Part shown: piece after piece, positions 13,866-26,189 of the stretch
Layout: every line of letters starts with the position of its first letter
How positions within the stretch are numbered: the stretch's first letter is position 1
Assembly (NCBI GenBank): GCA_025716815.1
Contig: JAIXMN010000005.1
Location: 1,054,001-1,118,000, forward strand
From: Dichotomocladium elegans
Lineage: Eukaryota > Mucoromycota > Mucoromycetes > Mucorales > Lichtheimiaceae
Direction of reading: 5' to 3'
DNA: 64,000 nucleotides
Translations under genes and position numbers: made by a program
The notes under the pieces: generated by a model
The model's database searches: none
What the model was told of the DNA's origin: nothing
The model's input: only the letters and a program-made list of their open reading frames with translations

Positions 13866-14127
13866 ATGGCGGAACAGGGAGGAAAGGAAGAAGCCGGAGC
13901 TGTTGAGTTTCAACGGTGGATGCGAAGGCGGAAGGGGTGGAGGAAGGAACGAGGAGGGACGACGACAGACCAACGACAACACCAGCAGCAGAAGCTTCGG
14001 GGGAAGCACCAGAGGGAGCAGACAAAGACAAATGCACCTCGACGAAACCATGGTAGGAGTCCTGCATGGGATGCAGTCAAACCACGGTCCCATCTCCTCT
14101 CCTCTCGACCCCGTTGAGTTAGGCTGA
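13866..14127 (+). other. Conserved antisense reading frame downstream of transposase
   Basis: Starts MAEQGGKEEAGAV and continues Arg/Gln-rich (RRRKGWRKERGG, QRQHQQQKLRGKHQREQ). It runs tail-to-tail towards the transposase remnant. The same frame is open in copy B (24361-24101, minus) with few amino-acid changes. Low complexity and lack of a recognisable domain leave open whether it is coding or merely purine-rich DNA. Confidence 0.3.
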
Positions 14128-14155
14128 TATCGTTATCTACAGAGCATCCGGAATA

Positions 14156-15289
14156 TTAAACGATTGCAGAATGGAACAAGGGTAACCTATTGCCTTTTAC
14201 TTTGGCTCTTGACAACTGACCAAGCTGCTCAATAGGATTGAGTTCGGGCGAGTACCGTGGAAGATAGACGCATTGATATCCTCGACATTCGATGTATGTA
14301 GAGATATCCTCAGTCTTATGGATAGGTGCATTATCCTTTACCGAAGAATGGCCCCTTCATATGTTCATACTTATCCATCTCGTCCATTGCAGCTTTAAAA
14401 AGTTGAGATAATGTTCAGTTTCAGTCCCTCTGCTCGCAACTTCAGATGGACATGCCCTCTTTCTTTTCTTGGTTGGTGGTTGCAGGATTCTCAAGCTACA
14501 TTTAATGATGCCTGATGCTGAAATCACTCCCAAGATTGCGATTGTCTTTGGTATTGTGGCCACTGCTGGAGTCCCTTTCTTGAACCATGCCATGCTGCAT
14601 TTAGAACTAATATGGAATCCAGAGTCATCAAGAAAAACGCAGTTTTTTCTAAAGTCAATGTTGTTCGTGTCTCATCTGAGCACCCAGTCAAGGCGCTCTT
14701 GCACCTTCGCAGCACTATTCCTGTCAGCAGGCTGAAACCGAGGTCATTTTCAATGACATGTTGCATTCGTATTTCATAAATCAATGGAACATTACTTTAG
14801 ATACTTTGATACCCTCAAATCTTTGAAGCATTTGCTCCATCAGCTGCTCTAGAACGATGGATGGATTCTCACCAATACATTCTAAATAACGCCCTTATGC
14901 TCTTCATTGAGAATACGCGAACGTCCCCTCGCGTTAGGATGTTTAAAAATGCTATCAGTGTTCTTTCTCGTGCTGTAATTCCCATCGCTGGGCTGAACGA
15001 ATATGGATTCCTAGCAGCTGATGCACTCAAGACTTTCTCAAAAATCCGCTTGAAAAAATCTGACCTTGTCTTGGTCCGTGTATGCTGTGTAATTGCGCTT
15101 GATCTCTGCTTATTTCATCTGACTGTCTGTATCCTTTCGCTTGGGAATTGGTGTGCTCATCAGCTCAGAGTTATCTCTGCAAGGTATGCTACGCAGATGT
15201 TCAGTGCGAGAACAAATGGATTGCAGTGAGTGCATTTCTTCATCAACGACATGACCTTGGCCATCTTCATAGAGAAATAGGTTGCTCAT
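14156..15289 (-). pseudogene. DD34E (Tc1-like) transposase remnant, copy A
   Basis: The best-preserved N-terminus of the family: MSNLFLYEDGQGHVVDEEM, IPKRKDTDSQMK then a stop. Further on are IRSAQRW-like and DSIFKHPNARGRSRILNEEH helix-turn-helix segments. The catalytic core has a Ser/Gly-flanked first Asp in the segment matching FLDDSGFHIST, AWFKKGTPAVATIPKT, the second Asp in VKDNAPIHKTED, and YLPRYSPELNPIEQL with the Glu. Spacing between the second Asp and the Glu is 34 residues, the Tc1 pattern. Several frameshifts and stops separate these blocks, so it cannot be translated intact. It ends at a TAA (14158-14156). Confidence 0.75.
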
Positions 15290-15375
15290 TTCAGAAGGTA
15301 AAAGTGTATAAAAGAGAAAGAATCAAAAAGCAAGAGATGGGAAGCGACATCTTTCGATGGATGTCTGTGTTTCTC

Positions 15376-16130
15376 GGGAACCTATCAAAATAAAGGATCT
15401 TCGGTCCTTTTTCGGTTAAGCATAACCATTACCGCCCCTTTATGCAGGTGTGACGGGACCATTCGAGGCTTACTCCATCAACTGAATAGCAAAGCTTGAC
15501 GTCTCGCCATCGTTTGAAGAGCGGTTGTCGGAAACACACACACACACACACCCTGTAATATCTGCTTTTCTCCTCAAGCCGTACACTCGCGGTTTCCTGT
15601 CATGGCAGGCAATGGGAATACCGGAAGAACACATACAAATGACGTCTGGGAGACCCCTGAACAACCCCCTTGACATCTCTCCTTTCCTCCTTCTCCCCTC
15701 AAGCTCCGGAAGCGATCTATTATTCGCTTAGCACACAGTTCCGAAAGTTCTTAAAAGGATAGTGGCCAAAGCGAAATTAAAAGGAGGTGTGGCGGGTGGA
15801 TGTCCGCCATTGGGCAAAACACAACCATTAGCCGGGAATAAAGCGCATTAGAGGGACCCCCCACCTTCGGACACGAAGAATTTTTATTTACAAAAAAGAC
15901 GAAGGAACGAACAAATGAAAGAACTATCTAATTTCCCCACATAGAGCTACAGATAAAAAAAAAAGATGGGTGACAAGGAGCGTGAGGAGTATGAAGTTGC
16001 ACGTTCTCTCTCCGTGAATGAATGAGGGTATTGGCCATACGTTATGCAGAAGGAGAAAAGAAACACAATAAGAGTGAATAGATAGTATAGAAGGAATGGT
16101 TATAACTATGAATGAGAGAGGGGAGAGGAA
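15376..16130. other. Intergenic, 3' flank of CDC24
   Basis: No coding potential seen. A short (CA)n run lies at 15534-15551. Confidence 0.5.
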
Positions 16131-19100
16131 TCAAACGCTAACAAACAAATTAAGTGCTGCACTGCGGTTTTCAAAGGCCATCAAAACATCATCATCCGAG
16201 TTGATTGTAATGAGATCGCCATCTTCGTCCTGGTACTTGAGACGCAACGTGTCCGTGGGTTTTATAGTGCCCACAACCTTGATCTTTTTCTCGACCTTTT
16301 CCATAAGTTCTAAAAAGGTGATCTCCTCAGAGGCGAAAGTCACATAGATACCGTCGTTGTAGTTCAGTTTGATCTTGACGTCGCCTTGTGGATTGGGCAC
16401 TGCCGAGGCGACGCGATCGACTTGGGACTGGAGCGGTTGGGTTGCTTCAGACAGTCGTCCAAAGGTAGGTGCGTTGGAAACTCCTGCAGCAACACTGTTA
16501 TTGCGGATTGCACTGCTGGTGTGGTTATTATAGAGAGTCCGTGAATTAATCGGCATCTGGGGCATGTCTTCCCATTGTGACGAGTGAATGTGACCATTTA
16601 GGTTCTTGTGGATATTGGGGCTGCTCTGCGACCGGACGCGAGTCTGGTTCTTCGGTTGTGAAATTGGTGGCGGCTGCTGGGTCGGGTAAAGAGGAGGGTG
16701 GCTGGCCACTGAGTGGGATAAGCTTCGTGCAGGTGACGTGCCAAGCATCCCCCGTCCAATGTATTCATCGGAAGGAGGAGCAATAGAGTCGGTTGCAGAC
16801 ATGAATTTGCTGCCAATATCGATCAGGGTCGAATTATTATCGTCGCCGCGACGGTGCCATGTAGACGAGGTAGATGAAGTGCTGGTGGATATGCGGGACG
16901 GTGTTCCAGGTGACGATGGGCCGGACGGTGGGGGAGAGACTGGGAATCCGGAATAATCGAGTGGTGGAGTAATAGGATGATGTCCATTGACCCGCGAGAG
17001 AGGCGCCAGGTTCATACCAGGTGTCCCAGGTTGATAACGACCGTTGGAGGAGACAAGAAAGGAGGACGCATCCTGGCTATTGTTTCGAGACATCTTCGGC
17101 CGCATGTTCATCATTTGCTGCGGTGTGACGGAATTGCTGCGCGAGCGTGCAATGAAGAAGTCATCTTCCTCGTCGTCGTCGTCGTCTTCATCCTCGTCGT
17201 CGTCATCATCGAGATATAATCCTTCACCCGAGTGAACAGGCGTCATCGGTGCTGCGCCCATTGAAAGCAGATGAGTGTTCGGTACATGCGATTTGTGGAA
17301 GGATTTGACCTTCTCAAATGTAGATTCCCAGAGCTTAAGTTGCTCTTCGTTACGGAACTTGAGAACGAAGCGCTCGATTTCCTTGTCCTTGTATTCCACT
17401 GCCAACATCCAGTTGCCTGCAGGACGAGACGATATATGTTATACACCATCCAAATACAATAAAAAATGTGCTTACCAGGATGGGATTTGTTGATGACATT
17501 AAATATGCGGTTGGTATAAATCTTGCCTTTCGGCTGAAGACTTGCGCGTCTCTTCTTTTTGATGAGCGTATTAGACTTTGCGAGTCTATTCTTTGAAGAA
17601 TCCTTTGTTTCCTTGCATATCAAGAGAACCTTCTCAAACAGATAGACGAGGAATTCACGGTCGTTATCATTTCTGCTCATGGTAAGCTGACCCTGTAATA
17701 GGATATTGCCATGCCCCTCAACAATATCTCGCTAATAGCCCGAGTAGTGAATAATTATTGTCCAAGTATAGGAGTGTTTTTCCTCCTTTCAACAGGGGAG
17801 ACTTACATCGGCCTCATCTATGCGGTTTCTGAGACTCTCAACGGCCTGCAGATTCTCGTGCTTTCGCTGCGTCTCATTGACTTTTTCTGCAACACGTTTG
17901 ATGGCTTCCAAGCCTTCCTGCATCTCTTCTTGGTGTGGCCAGTCCTTGTTGGTTGTCTTGATGAGCTGTCCCAGGAGGAGCGGGTATTTACAGATGCGCT
18001 GGACGGGTTTGATAAGCATCGAAGGGAGTTCGTATTTAGGCTCCAGAATCTGAGACAATTTTTCGAGCTTGGGTGCTTCTTGTTGCACCAAGTCCTGCGC
18101 GGAAAAATAATTGGCGCAGTAAGGCTCGTAGACCGCAAATGCATCCTCTTGTTGGATGAACAAAAGGCAGAACCTTTGCTCCTCAGGAGCATTCTCCGCA
18201 GCATTCTCGAGCTGGATAAGAAATCGGCGTTGGAAGTCTACGAGGGAGTTGAGGTTACCGAAGAGGTAATGAATAGTAACAGGCGACAAGATTTTTGACG
18301 TCTGGAGCTCACGCATGTAATTCTGTATTCGCATTTGTTATAGAATTAGCAAACCAAAGCATAAGAAAATGGCAATGTAATCACCTGAAGCACTTCGAGA
18401 TCTTGCACGTACTTGCGCTCCGTTGCGAGGAGCTCAAGAACAACTTTGTCGCGTGTATCCTTTGGGGCATCAGGGTCTGAATTGCGATTCGACGAACGCA
18501 CGGTAATGAGCCCGTCCTTCTCGAGGAGGTTAAGGATCTTGTCGACGGTGTTGACCACCTGACCAAGGCAAAATGGTAAGGTTAGCAAAACAATTAAAGT
18601 CAGCCAGACCGGCCCAAAAGGATTGACATATCCAGATTACCTTCACAAAACCATTGGTGTCGTTCTGGTAAAGGTCAGTAATAGTGAATAGATCGTCTTC
18701 GGCGAAATTGAGCTGGTCTCTGCAGGCGACAATAAAGTGGTAGACACTGGCCTTACAGGCGTTGAGTTGGTTTAAGCTTGGATTCCGATCCACCTTTAAG
18801 GGTTTCTCAGGCTGAAGGACATTGAATAACGTGCAAAGCGGAGAACCCCGACGACAGAGGGTCCAGAGTTTTGAGAGTGGGTCGCTGCCACTAGATGTCG
18901 ATGGTTCCGATGAGGCTAATGATGATTGCTGAATCTGTTCGGCTTCTGTCAAGAAGTCTACCATGCCCTCCACGGCGGAGAGCTTGTCGAGCACAGAACG
19001 ACAGGTGTGATAGAGCGATGAGCCCTGAACGGCGGGCTTGTTTGTGACAGAGGGGGCGGCCACGGGGGTATCGATAACGGATATGTTGGGCATTGTAGGA

Positions 19101-19147
19101 AGAGTACCGAGGGAAGGAGTTGTTCGCTTCCTGGCTAAGGTGGCCAT
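16131..19147 (-). CDS. CDC24: Cdc24-type Rho/Cdc42 guanine nucleotide exchange factor
   Basis: Activates Cdc42 to set polarity. The N-terminal exon (MATLARKRTTPSLGTLP...) includes the Cdc24 calponin-like region: SLYHTCRSVLDKLSAVEGMV, DPLSKLWTLCRRGSPLCTLF and DLFTITDLYQNDTNGFVK. The DH domain follows, with TRDKVVLELLATERKYVQDL, FCLLFIQQEDAFAVYEPYC and MLIKPVQRICKYPLLLGQLI (the conserved DH helix). The PH domain has FLVYLFEKVLLICKE, YTNRIFNVINKS and FRNEEQLKLWESTFEK. Then comes a long Ser/Pro-rich linker with an Asp/Glu run (~17160-17215). The C-terminal PB1 domain has KIKLNYNDGIYVTF and LRLKYQDEDGDLITINSDDD, the acidic OPCA motif that binds Bem1-type scaffolds. The full architecture is intact; about five introns. 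Confidence 0.95.
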
Positions 19148-21214
19148 AGCCTGCTTTCGAACTTATGTAAAAGGGGGTGGGTGGGATTGAGGAGTGAGAA
19201 GAGAAAGGGAAAAAGAAGAGAATAATAGAAGAGGTAGTCGATGAAATATTAAGGTGGGATTAATTACAGTCTGTGCAACACACCTTTAGCTGAAGAAGAT
19301 CAATATCACAATTCCACCCACCCCTTGCTCGCCACATCCCCTCCTTCACCTCCGCTCAATAGCCTTGTTTTTTCATTCTTCTTTCATAGACTAAATCCAT
19401 TTGTGCACCCTTTTTTGTGGTCCGGACTTCATCTGTATTGACCTATTCTCGCGGATTTCGGACTCTGGACTTGCCTGTTCGACCGACCACGCTCTTCTGT
19501 ACCTCTCTCGAAATGCGGTCATTTAATTTTTTTGGATGGAAAACAACTGCGATTGTATAAGGCATCATTCAACCCATCTCCCGCTTTATTTTCGAAGAGA
19601 ATAAGAAAGGATAATGTCGCACAAAATACAAGGAAATGTGGCATAAATTTATAAAGTTGTTGGATCAGAACAATAGAAAGAGATTGCATCGATGGGTTGA
19701 AAGCTATCAACAGAAAATGCTATTCCTTCTCCAACTTGTCATGTTCACCAAGGATTTTGCGACAGTGAATGTGTGTAGTCGTGGAAAAGGTGTGCTTCTT
19801 CCCCTCTGCCCCTCCCTTCCTCTTTATTCGTGGAATCCCATGCTCTCCTGCAACATACGTATATGACACTTGTTCTCAATACATTCTATGTATAACCATG
19901 CAGATTGCAGGCACTTGAACCCTGTCCTTGTGCCAGTCTCATCATGGCATTGAGGTCTGTCTTAAAATTAAATGAGTCCATTCCCAAAGAGACGAACGCG
20001 CATAACATCACATCTCCTTGTCAGGAAAGCTAACTTTCAGATCCTAATAAACGGCTATTATTGCGTTCTGCTTTACGCAAACAAAACTACAAGTTCTGAG
20101 GATAGTATCCATATTCGCGGATGCACCATTAGGTAGCCTAGATCGCAACGGTGATATAGGAGTGCCATATATTTCTAAGTTATTCACGCATCGTATAGCA
20201 TGGAACGGATGTAGGAAATAAACGCTGTTCTTGTGCAACGTCTTCCTGCTAATGAAGAACACAGTCCTCGAGCACTCCTTCCCTCTCTCTCTTTTTTTTT
20301 TTCTTTCTTTCTTTCATAGGCATACTCCCTGTTTTTTCTTATTATACCTGGCATCACTGGCCCGCTTAACCTGGTTTCCCCCGTCCCTTCCATAAAGCCG
20401 AAGGCATTTGGTGTCTGGATTTAAAATTCTTTCCACGCGTATTTCTGTTCCACTCAAAAAAAGGAAAACAGGATATATACCCCGGTCCCACAGGCGACGC
20501 TTTGACTATAGTTTGCATATCGCGTGATCAAACATAATTAAACTAGCAATTGACCGTATTCCTAGGAATAGGAATGCACACCGAATTAGCTTCTTCCATA
20601 CAAATTGCATTATAATATTTCGAAGGCAGTGAGTGACATTACCTTTCGTCCATACTTGTACAACAGTAGAAAAGTAAATGCACATGAGCAATTGAAGTGT
20701 ACGGCACGTGGGCTTCGCGTGCTACATTGACCCCTTAAGAAAAAATGCCGTGCCTGCGTCCTCTACTTACTTTATTTGACATTATAAATAGGCAAGTACA
20801 GTCACTCAGTTCTGTGTGTTCTCCCACGTATTTCTGTCTCGGCTTTGGCAGACAATCAGTTCGCAATGGGAAAATTTCAGAGGTCATACCCTTCCAAGTA
20901 AACACGGGTGGGAGGAGGCCGGGGAAGTACAGAGGGGAACTCATTAAACGAGAGGGGAAATGGTCATGTTTGTCAAACGTAAGGGGATGTGTTCAAAGTC
21001 TTCCGTGTGAAGCCCCTTCAGCCCAGCAGCATTCTATAAGATTAACAGGCACGGGATCTGGGAAATCAGCTAAACCCACGAGGTGCATAATTCCCGCCTT
21101 ATTGATAAACCCGAAAAAATACTTCATCGATCCATCATATCAGCAATGTAACATCAGCGTATTGACAAGCAGAAAGGCGCATGAATATTTTATTTATTGT
21201 GGGAGGGACGACAT
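19148..21214. other. Long intergenic region, no gene supported
   Basis: Contains the CDC24 promoter side and the RPL5 3' flank. T/C-rich tracts occur near 20280-20320. The longest plus frame (20745-21302) overlaps the end of RPL5 antisense and has no protein-like composition. No transposon motif was recognised. Confidence 0.5.
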
Positions 21215-22576
21215 TTACTCTTCAGCAGCAGCCAACTTCTTATGGAAAGCAGCCTTCTTGGTGGCAACGTTGTTTTCGCGCTGCTTCTTGTTCAAGCGCT
21301 GAGGACGCTTGTAGGCCTTGTAAGAAGTCTTCTTCTGAGCAGGCTTGGCAACAGGGTCAGCGCGGATGGCCTCGTGAGCCTCGGTGTACATGTCTTCAAC
21401 CTTGTCAGAGGTGATACCAGCCTTGAGGAAGGTGGCGAATTGCTTCTTGTAACGCTCCTCATCTTCCTCCTCAAGGTACTCCATGTACTCAGCGACGTGA
21501 ACACCGTAGATGTAGTTGCGGAGCAGCTCATCGTCGTTGGTCTTGGTCTCAATGTCATAACCAGGGAAACGGTTGCCGGAGTGAGGAACGAAGATACCAC
21601 CATCGGAAGCACCCTTCATGGCACCGAAGACACGGGCACCAGTGGAAGTGCGGGCAAGACCAACATCAAGGAAAGCCTTGAAGGGGCGGGGACCCTCCTC
21701 GTTGGCCTCAATCTCCTGGACAGTGCCATCAGGCTCGGTAACACCCTCGTACTTGTCAGCAAGGCCAAGCTTGGTCAAGGTACGGCGAGCCAACAAGAGA
21801 CCAGTAGCGTAGGCTACCCGGAGACAATTTAGGTTAACAAAAGCGACAACCGATAAAGCACCCACAAAATTGATTTACCAGCAGCCCAGTTGGTCAAACC
21901 ACCCTTGATGCCATAGCGGGGAAGCTCATGGGCATAGGCGGCGCTCAAGACGTAGTCACCCTGGATCTTGGCGTAGACGATCTGGCAGATGATGTCCTTG
22001 TTGGTGAAGCGGACAACAAGTCTGTACTTGGGCGAGTTGTACTTGTTCTTGGCCTGAACAACCAATCGCTTGCGAGCGTAGTAGTCAGTCTTGCCCTCTA
22101 TAGATATACAATACAGGATTAGTATATCATGTATACAAGCCAGCTCGAATGCATGTGTCTATCGAGAATAGACTATGTGTACACTGTAGATCCTGTCAGG
22201 TAGGAGCGAAAGACGTAATTTTAAATCAACACGGAATGGATTGCAAAGCCATTATCAGTTGAACTATGCTTTACGAACTCATCATGGTAAAGGATCGCCT
22301 AAAGTGTACACATATTCTATCCTCATAATAGGCTCACAAAGCAAGAACGCAACATTACCTCTTCTTCTGCGGTACTTGACCTGGTAACGCTTGAAGTACG
22401 CCTTGTTCTTTTGCTGCTTGACGAAAGTCTAGTTCGATTGATAGCGTGTAAATATTCATTCATCCATCTGTCTGTCCACCGTTCGTCCATCCATCTATCA
22501 ATCCATCCATCCATCCATTTCCTTCATCCAGTCGTCCATCCAGTTTGCTTTTCCCGTTCTTCCTCCTTCATACCAT
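21215..22576 (-). CDS. RPL5: 60S ribosomal protein L5 (uL18)
   Basis: Binds 5S rRNA in the large-subunit central protuberance. Exon 1 is just the ATG (22576-22574) followed directly by GTATGAAG. Exon 2 reads [20 protein letters not shown] followed by RRR. Exon 3 reads [59 protein letters not shown]. The last exon reads [60 protein letters not shown] and AHEAIRADP, ending KKLAAAEE. Joining across the phased introns restores the family sequence without gaps. ATG-only first exons followed by an intron are a common ribosomal-protein gene design. Length ~300 aa is standard. Confidence 0.95.
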
Positions 22577-22872
22577 GACTACTATAAGCTTGGGAAAGGA
22601 AGGACCTGGGATGTGCGATGTGCGTGTATTTTTTGTCGCTTCGGACGGCGGTGTTTAAAGTTTGTATGAATCGCGCCCTGCTTCCCTCCGTCCTATACGC
22701 TCAATGAAAACAGGTGTTGAGAGACAAGTTCCGTGTTTGGATATTATTATCACTCTGCTTTTCCTATACAACAGCCTTCTTCATATTCATCATTAATAGA
22801 ATAGCATAATTTTCAGAAGGCTGCAGCGATCATGGTAGAAGGATATTTACGATGGACATTATTGCAGACATA
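22462..22872. promoter_or_regulatory. RPL5 first intron/promoter with CATC-rich repeat
   Basis: The first intron of RPL5 carries a CCAT/CATC-rich tract (22462-22521, five near-perfect units at 22497-22517). Upstream of 22576 no specific promoter box could be assigned. Transposon copy B begins 296 bp upstream of the start codon. Confidence 0.45.
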
Positions 22873-24556
22873 CACTGTTTCCATAATCATAGTCCCACCC
22901 CTGCCAGTTCTAAAGTCGCAGGATCACACAAAAATAAAATCGCGTTTTGTCCAGAAGACGCGTGATGACAAATTAAATGTCACATGCATCCACGGAAGGA
23001 TGTCGCTTGGCAAATCCATCTCTAGAAAAATTCGTCCTTTTGACTCTTTCACTTTTATATGCATTACATTCTGAAATGAGCAACCTCTTTTTTTACTGTC
23101 AGATGAAAGAAGCGGGGTAAGCGCAGTTACACAGCGTACACTGACCAAGGCAAGGTCAGATTTTTCAAGCTGATGTTTGAGAAGGTGTTGAATGCATCAG
23201 CTCTTGCAAAATAGCTAGGACCCCATATTCGTTCAGCCCAGCGATGGACATTACAGTACGAGAAAGAACCCTGATAGCATTTTTAAACATCCTAACGCGA
23301 AGGGACGTTCGCGTATTCTCAATGAAGAGCATAAGGGCGTTATTTAGAATCCATTGATGAGAATCCACCCAGCGCTCTAGAGCAGCTGATGGAGCAACTG
23401 CTTCAAAGATTTGAGGGTATCAACGTATCTAAAGCAATGTTCCATTGATTTATGAAATACGAATGCAACATGTCATTGAAAATGACCTCGGTTCAGCTTG
23501 CTGGCAGGAATAGTGCTGCGAAGATGCAAGAGCGCCTTGACTCGGTGCTCAGATGGGACACGAACGACATCGACTTTAGAAAAAACTGCGTTTTTCTTGA
23601 TGACTCTGGATTCCATATTAGTACGAAACGCAGCATGGCATGGTTCAAGAAAGGGACTCCAGCAGTGGCCACAATACCAAAGACAATCGCAATCTTGGGA
23701 GTGATTTCAGCATCAGGCATCATTAAATGTAGCTTGAGAATCCTGCAACCACCAACCAAGAAAAGAAAGAGGGCATGTCCATCTGAAGTTGCGAGCAGAG
23801 GGACTGAAACTGAACATTATCTCCACTTTTTAAAGCTGCAATGGACGAGATGGATAAGTATGAACATATGAAGGGCCCATTTTTCGGTAAAGGATAATGC
23901 ACCTATCCATAAGACTGAGGATATCTCTACATACATTGAGTGTCGAGGATATCAATGCGTCTATCTTCCACGGTACTCGCCCAAACTCAATCCTATTGAG
24001 CAGCTTGGTCAGTTGTCAAGAGCCAAAGTAAAAGGCAATAGGTTACCCTTGTTCCATTCTGCAATCGTTTAATATTCCGGATGCTCTGTAGATAACGATA
24101 TCAGCCTAACTCAACGGGGTCGAGAGGGAGGAGATGGGACCGTGGTTTGACTGCATCCCATGCAGGACTCCTACCATGGTTTCGTCGAGGTGCATTTGTC
24201 TTTGTCTGCTCCCTCTGGTGCTTCCCCCGAAGCTTCTGCTGCTGGTGTTGTCGTTGGTCTGTCTTCGTCCTTCCTCGTTCCTTCCTCCACCCCTTCCGCC
24301 TTCGCATCCACCGTCGACGCTTAACAGCTCCGGCTCCTTCCTTTCCTCCCTGTTCCGCCATTGTTACCGCAATAGAACACCGTGCTACCTTTGGGGTGAA
24401 TTGAATTGAACGAAGGGGCTGATATGGTCTGTTGAACTAATAGGTATGTCTCGGCCTTCTTATGCATACGACCAATTTTATTTTTTTATGCGACATTGAT
24501 AATATTTTGTGTCATAATTTCCCTCCCCTTGTGAAATTTATTTTTGAAAATGATAT
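22873..24556 (+). mobile_element. Degenerate Tc1/mariner-IS630-type transposon, copy B
   Basis: Left end follows a TA (22871-22872) and starts CACTGTTTCCATAATCATAG, then CTGCCAGTTCTAAAGTCGCA. This aligns base for base with the start of the Fanzor elements (CACTATTTTTC...CTGCCAGTTCTGAAGTCGCA). The right end near 24500-24556 has TATGCGACATTGATAATATT and AATTTATTTTTGAAAATG, which match the Fanzor right end. Ends are imperfect inverted repeats flanked by TA, as expected for this superfamily. Internal order is transposase remnant then purine/pyrimidine-biased block. Confidence 0.75.
23076..24072 (+). pseudogene. DD34E (Tc1-like) transposase remnant, copy B
   Basis: Begins MSNLFFY but lacks ~150 bp found in copy A. 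Then fragments RSAQRWTLQYEKEP and DSIFKHPNAKGRSRILNEEH occur in different frames. A long open segment (23452-23871) carries the first catalytic motif NCVFLDDSGFHISTKRS, AWFKKGTPAVATIPKT and SASGIIKCSLR. After a frame change, VKDNAPIHKTEDISTYIE and YLPRYSPKLNPIEQL give the second Asp and the Glu 34 residues apart. The catalytic triad is preserved, but frames are broken at several places. Confidence 0.75.
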
Positions 24557-24654
24557 AATAGTCCTCATTCTCTACTCAAATACATAAGAAGGGTCATGAA
24601 GCAGAAAGGATAGCCCTGTACATCTCACCTAGCGCGGCAGTAGCTGAAATTCTT

Positions 24655-25972
24655 GAGAGAATAAAGAGTGCAATTCAACATGCTAACTGCCTGGTTTCTA
24701 TCCATTTATGCACATGCATCCGCGAATATCAAGCTGAGAAAATTCAATTAGAGCGATTGGTTTATTAATACATTAACATAAAATAAAAGAAGTTGGCCAT
24801 GCAAGTGCAGGAGTGCGATTCCCGATGGTTGGATCTAATACGACGTGGGGGTCCGATATATGAAAGGAATCTAGCTGATAGCAGGACTTTCACTGCAGGA
24901 ACATGCTGCAACGACAAGCGTCTAGCCGGTGGCTTGCGGTTCGCCGACCTACAGGTATACAGATACACGTACACTGCGTCCAGAGAGCCTCACATGTGCC
25001 ACTCAATAGAACGAAGAGCAGGCCGCTTGAATGCAGATTGCTATAAAGCAGGAGAGAGAGTGAGTCTTGCTTCCGAGAGGAAGACGGTCTTGTCTACAAG
25101 AGGATGAGGGTCTTTTCTTAGAGCAGAAGAGAGTTTTATTTTGAAAGAAAATGAGTCTTTGATTCTATGGCAGAAGGAGTCAGTATTGCCCATAACAGAC
25201 AGTGACGAGGTGCTTACTTTGACATGGAAGCAGAGACGGCAGGCAATGGTTGGGATCTAATATGACGTGGCGATCCCAGACACGAAAGGAACCTGGCTGA
25301 TAGCAGGACTTTCACTGCAGGAACCTGCTGCAACGACAAGCGTCTAGCCGGTGGCTTGCGGTTTGGCGCCCAACAGGTATACAGCTACTTGTTGACTGCG
25401 TCCAGAGAACCTCACATGTGGCACTCAATAAAGAGAAGAGTAGGCCGGTTGAGTGCAGTACTGCTATAAAAGCAGGGGAGAGAGTCTTGCTTCCCACCGA
25501 GAAGATGGCCTTGTTTCTGAAAGAGGAGGGTCTTGTTTCCGGACGATAAGACGGCTGCTGCGTCTTTAGGCTTGTCAATATCAGCCGCGCCAAGAAGGTG
25601 CTCATTTTGGATCTGGTCTTGATAGCATCTGTCATGCATAGCAGAGAGAAAGAGTATATTGCTTCAGCCGCTCTGATTGCGGCAAAGGACCAAGCGATTA
25701 CTGCTGCGTTATCATTACAGACTGTGGAGGTAAACAAGAAGTGAAGAAGAAGTGTGCGGTCCGGTGAAAAAATAGGCATGTGCGTTTTATCAACGAATGT
25801 CATTGGTTTAACAGTACTGGGCTAGCCGTTTTTCTACCTGACTCGTTCTCACGCCCCCGCTGAAAACTTCCAAGCATGTCCCATTATCCTCAATACAATC
25901 GTCCCATTCATCACGGTGCACAAGAAATTTATTCCAACGCAAAAACTCGCCCCATCATCGATGGAGATCAGT
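24655..25972 (+). repeat. Left arm of a large palindrome
   Basis: Every sequence block here recurs in reverse complement at 26190-27903. A 163-codon reading frame at 25312-25803 (-) is identical at 26359-26850 (+). A 104-codon frame at 24793-25107 is identical at 27451-27765 (-). The arm itself contains two diverged units (~24830-25110 and ~25240-25530) sharing GCAGGACTTTCACTGCAGGA, GACAAGCGTCTAGCCGGTGG and a TATAAA followed by GCAGG. The units resemble promoter-bearing LTR-like repeats, but no LTR pair with internal retroelement genes was found. Confidence 0.85.
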
Positions 25973-26189
25973 CTCCTTTTGTCCTGGTAGAGGCAACAGT
26001 GAAGCAGAAATGACCGTGTGTAATACCCCAACGACGGTTCCACAGCTAGCGCTGTCGGCATCCATTCCGAAGCGGTGATTGAATCCGACCTCCTCATGAC
26101 CATTACTCCTTTTGGAACGGTGATCTGCTCGCATTCACGCGGCTTCGTTTTTCACTTCAGTGTTGCGTACTTCATCGTACGAAAAAGAA
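25973..26189. other. Palindrome central spacer
   Basis: About 217 bp of non-repeated sequence separating the arms. It contains nothing recognisable. Confidence 0.75.

Larger units (their letters stand above)
13740..15375 (-). mobile_element. Degenerate Tc1/mariner-IS630-type transposon, copy A
   Basis: Homologous, in opposite orientation, to copy B at 22873-24556. It also matches the first ~0.6 kb of the Fanzor elements. Minus-strand order: 5' end with AAAGATGTCGC and CTGAAATGAGCAA, transposase remnant, then a purine-rich block, and a 3' end near 13740-13765 (GCATGCGACCAATTTTAT). The outermost 5' terminus seen in the other copies is not recognisable beyond ~15375, so this copy is truncated or eroded there. 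Confidence 0.75.

Noticed and set aside
17711..18298. 195-codon plus-strand frame
   Set aside because: Exact antisense shadow of the CDC24 DH domain exons, which are strongly conserved on the other strand.
20745..21302. 185-codon plus-strand frame between CDC24 and RPL5
   Set aside because: Its last third is antisense to RPL5 coding sequence, composition is not protein-like and no motif or splice context supports it.
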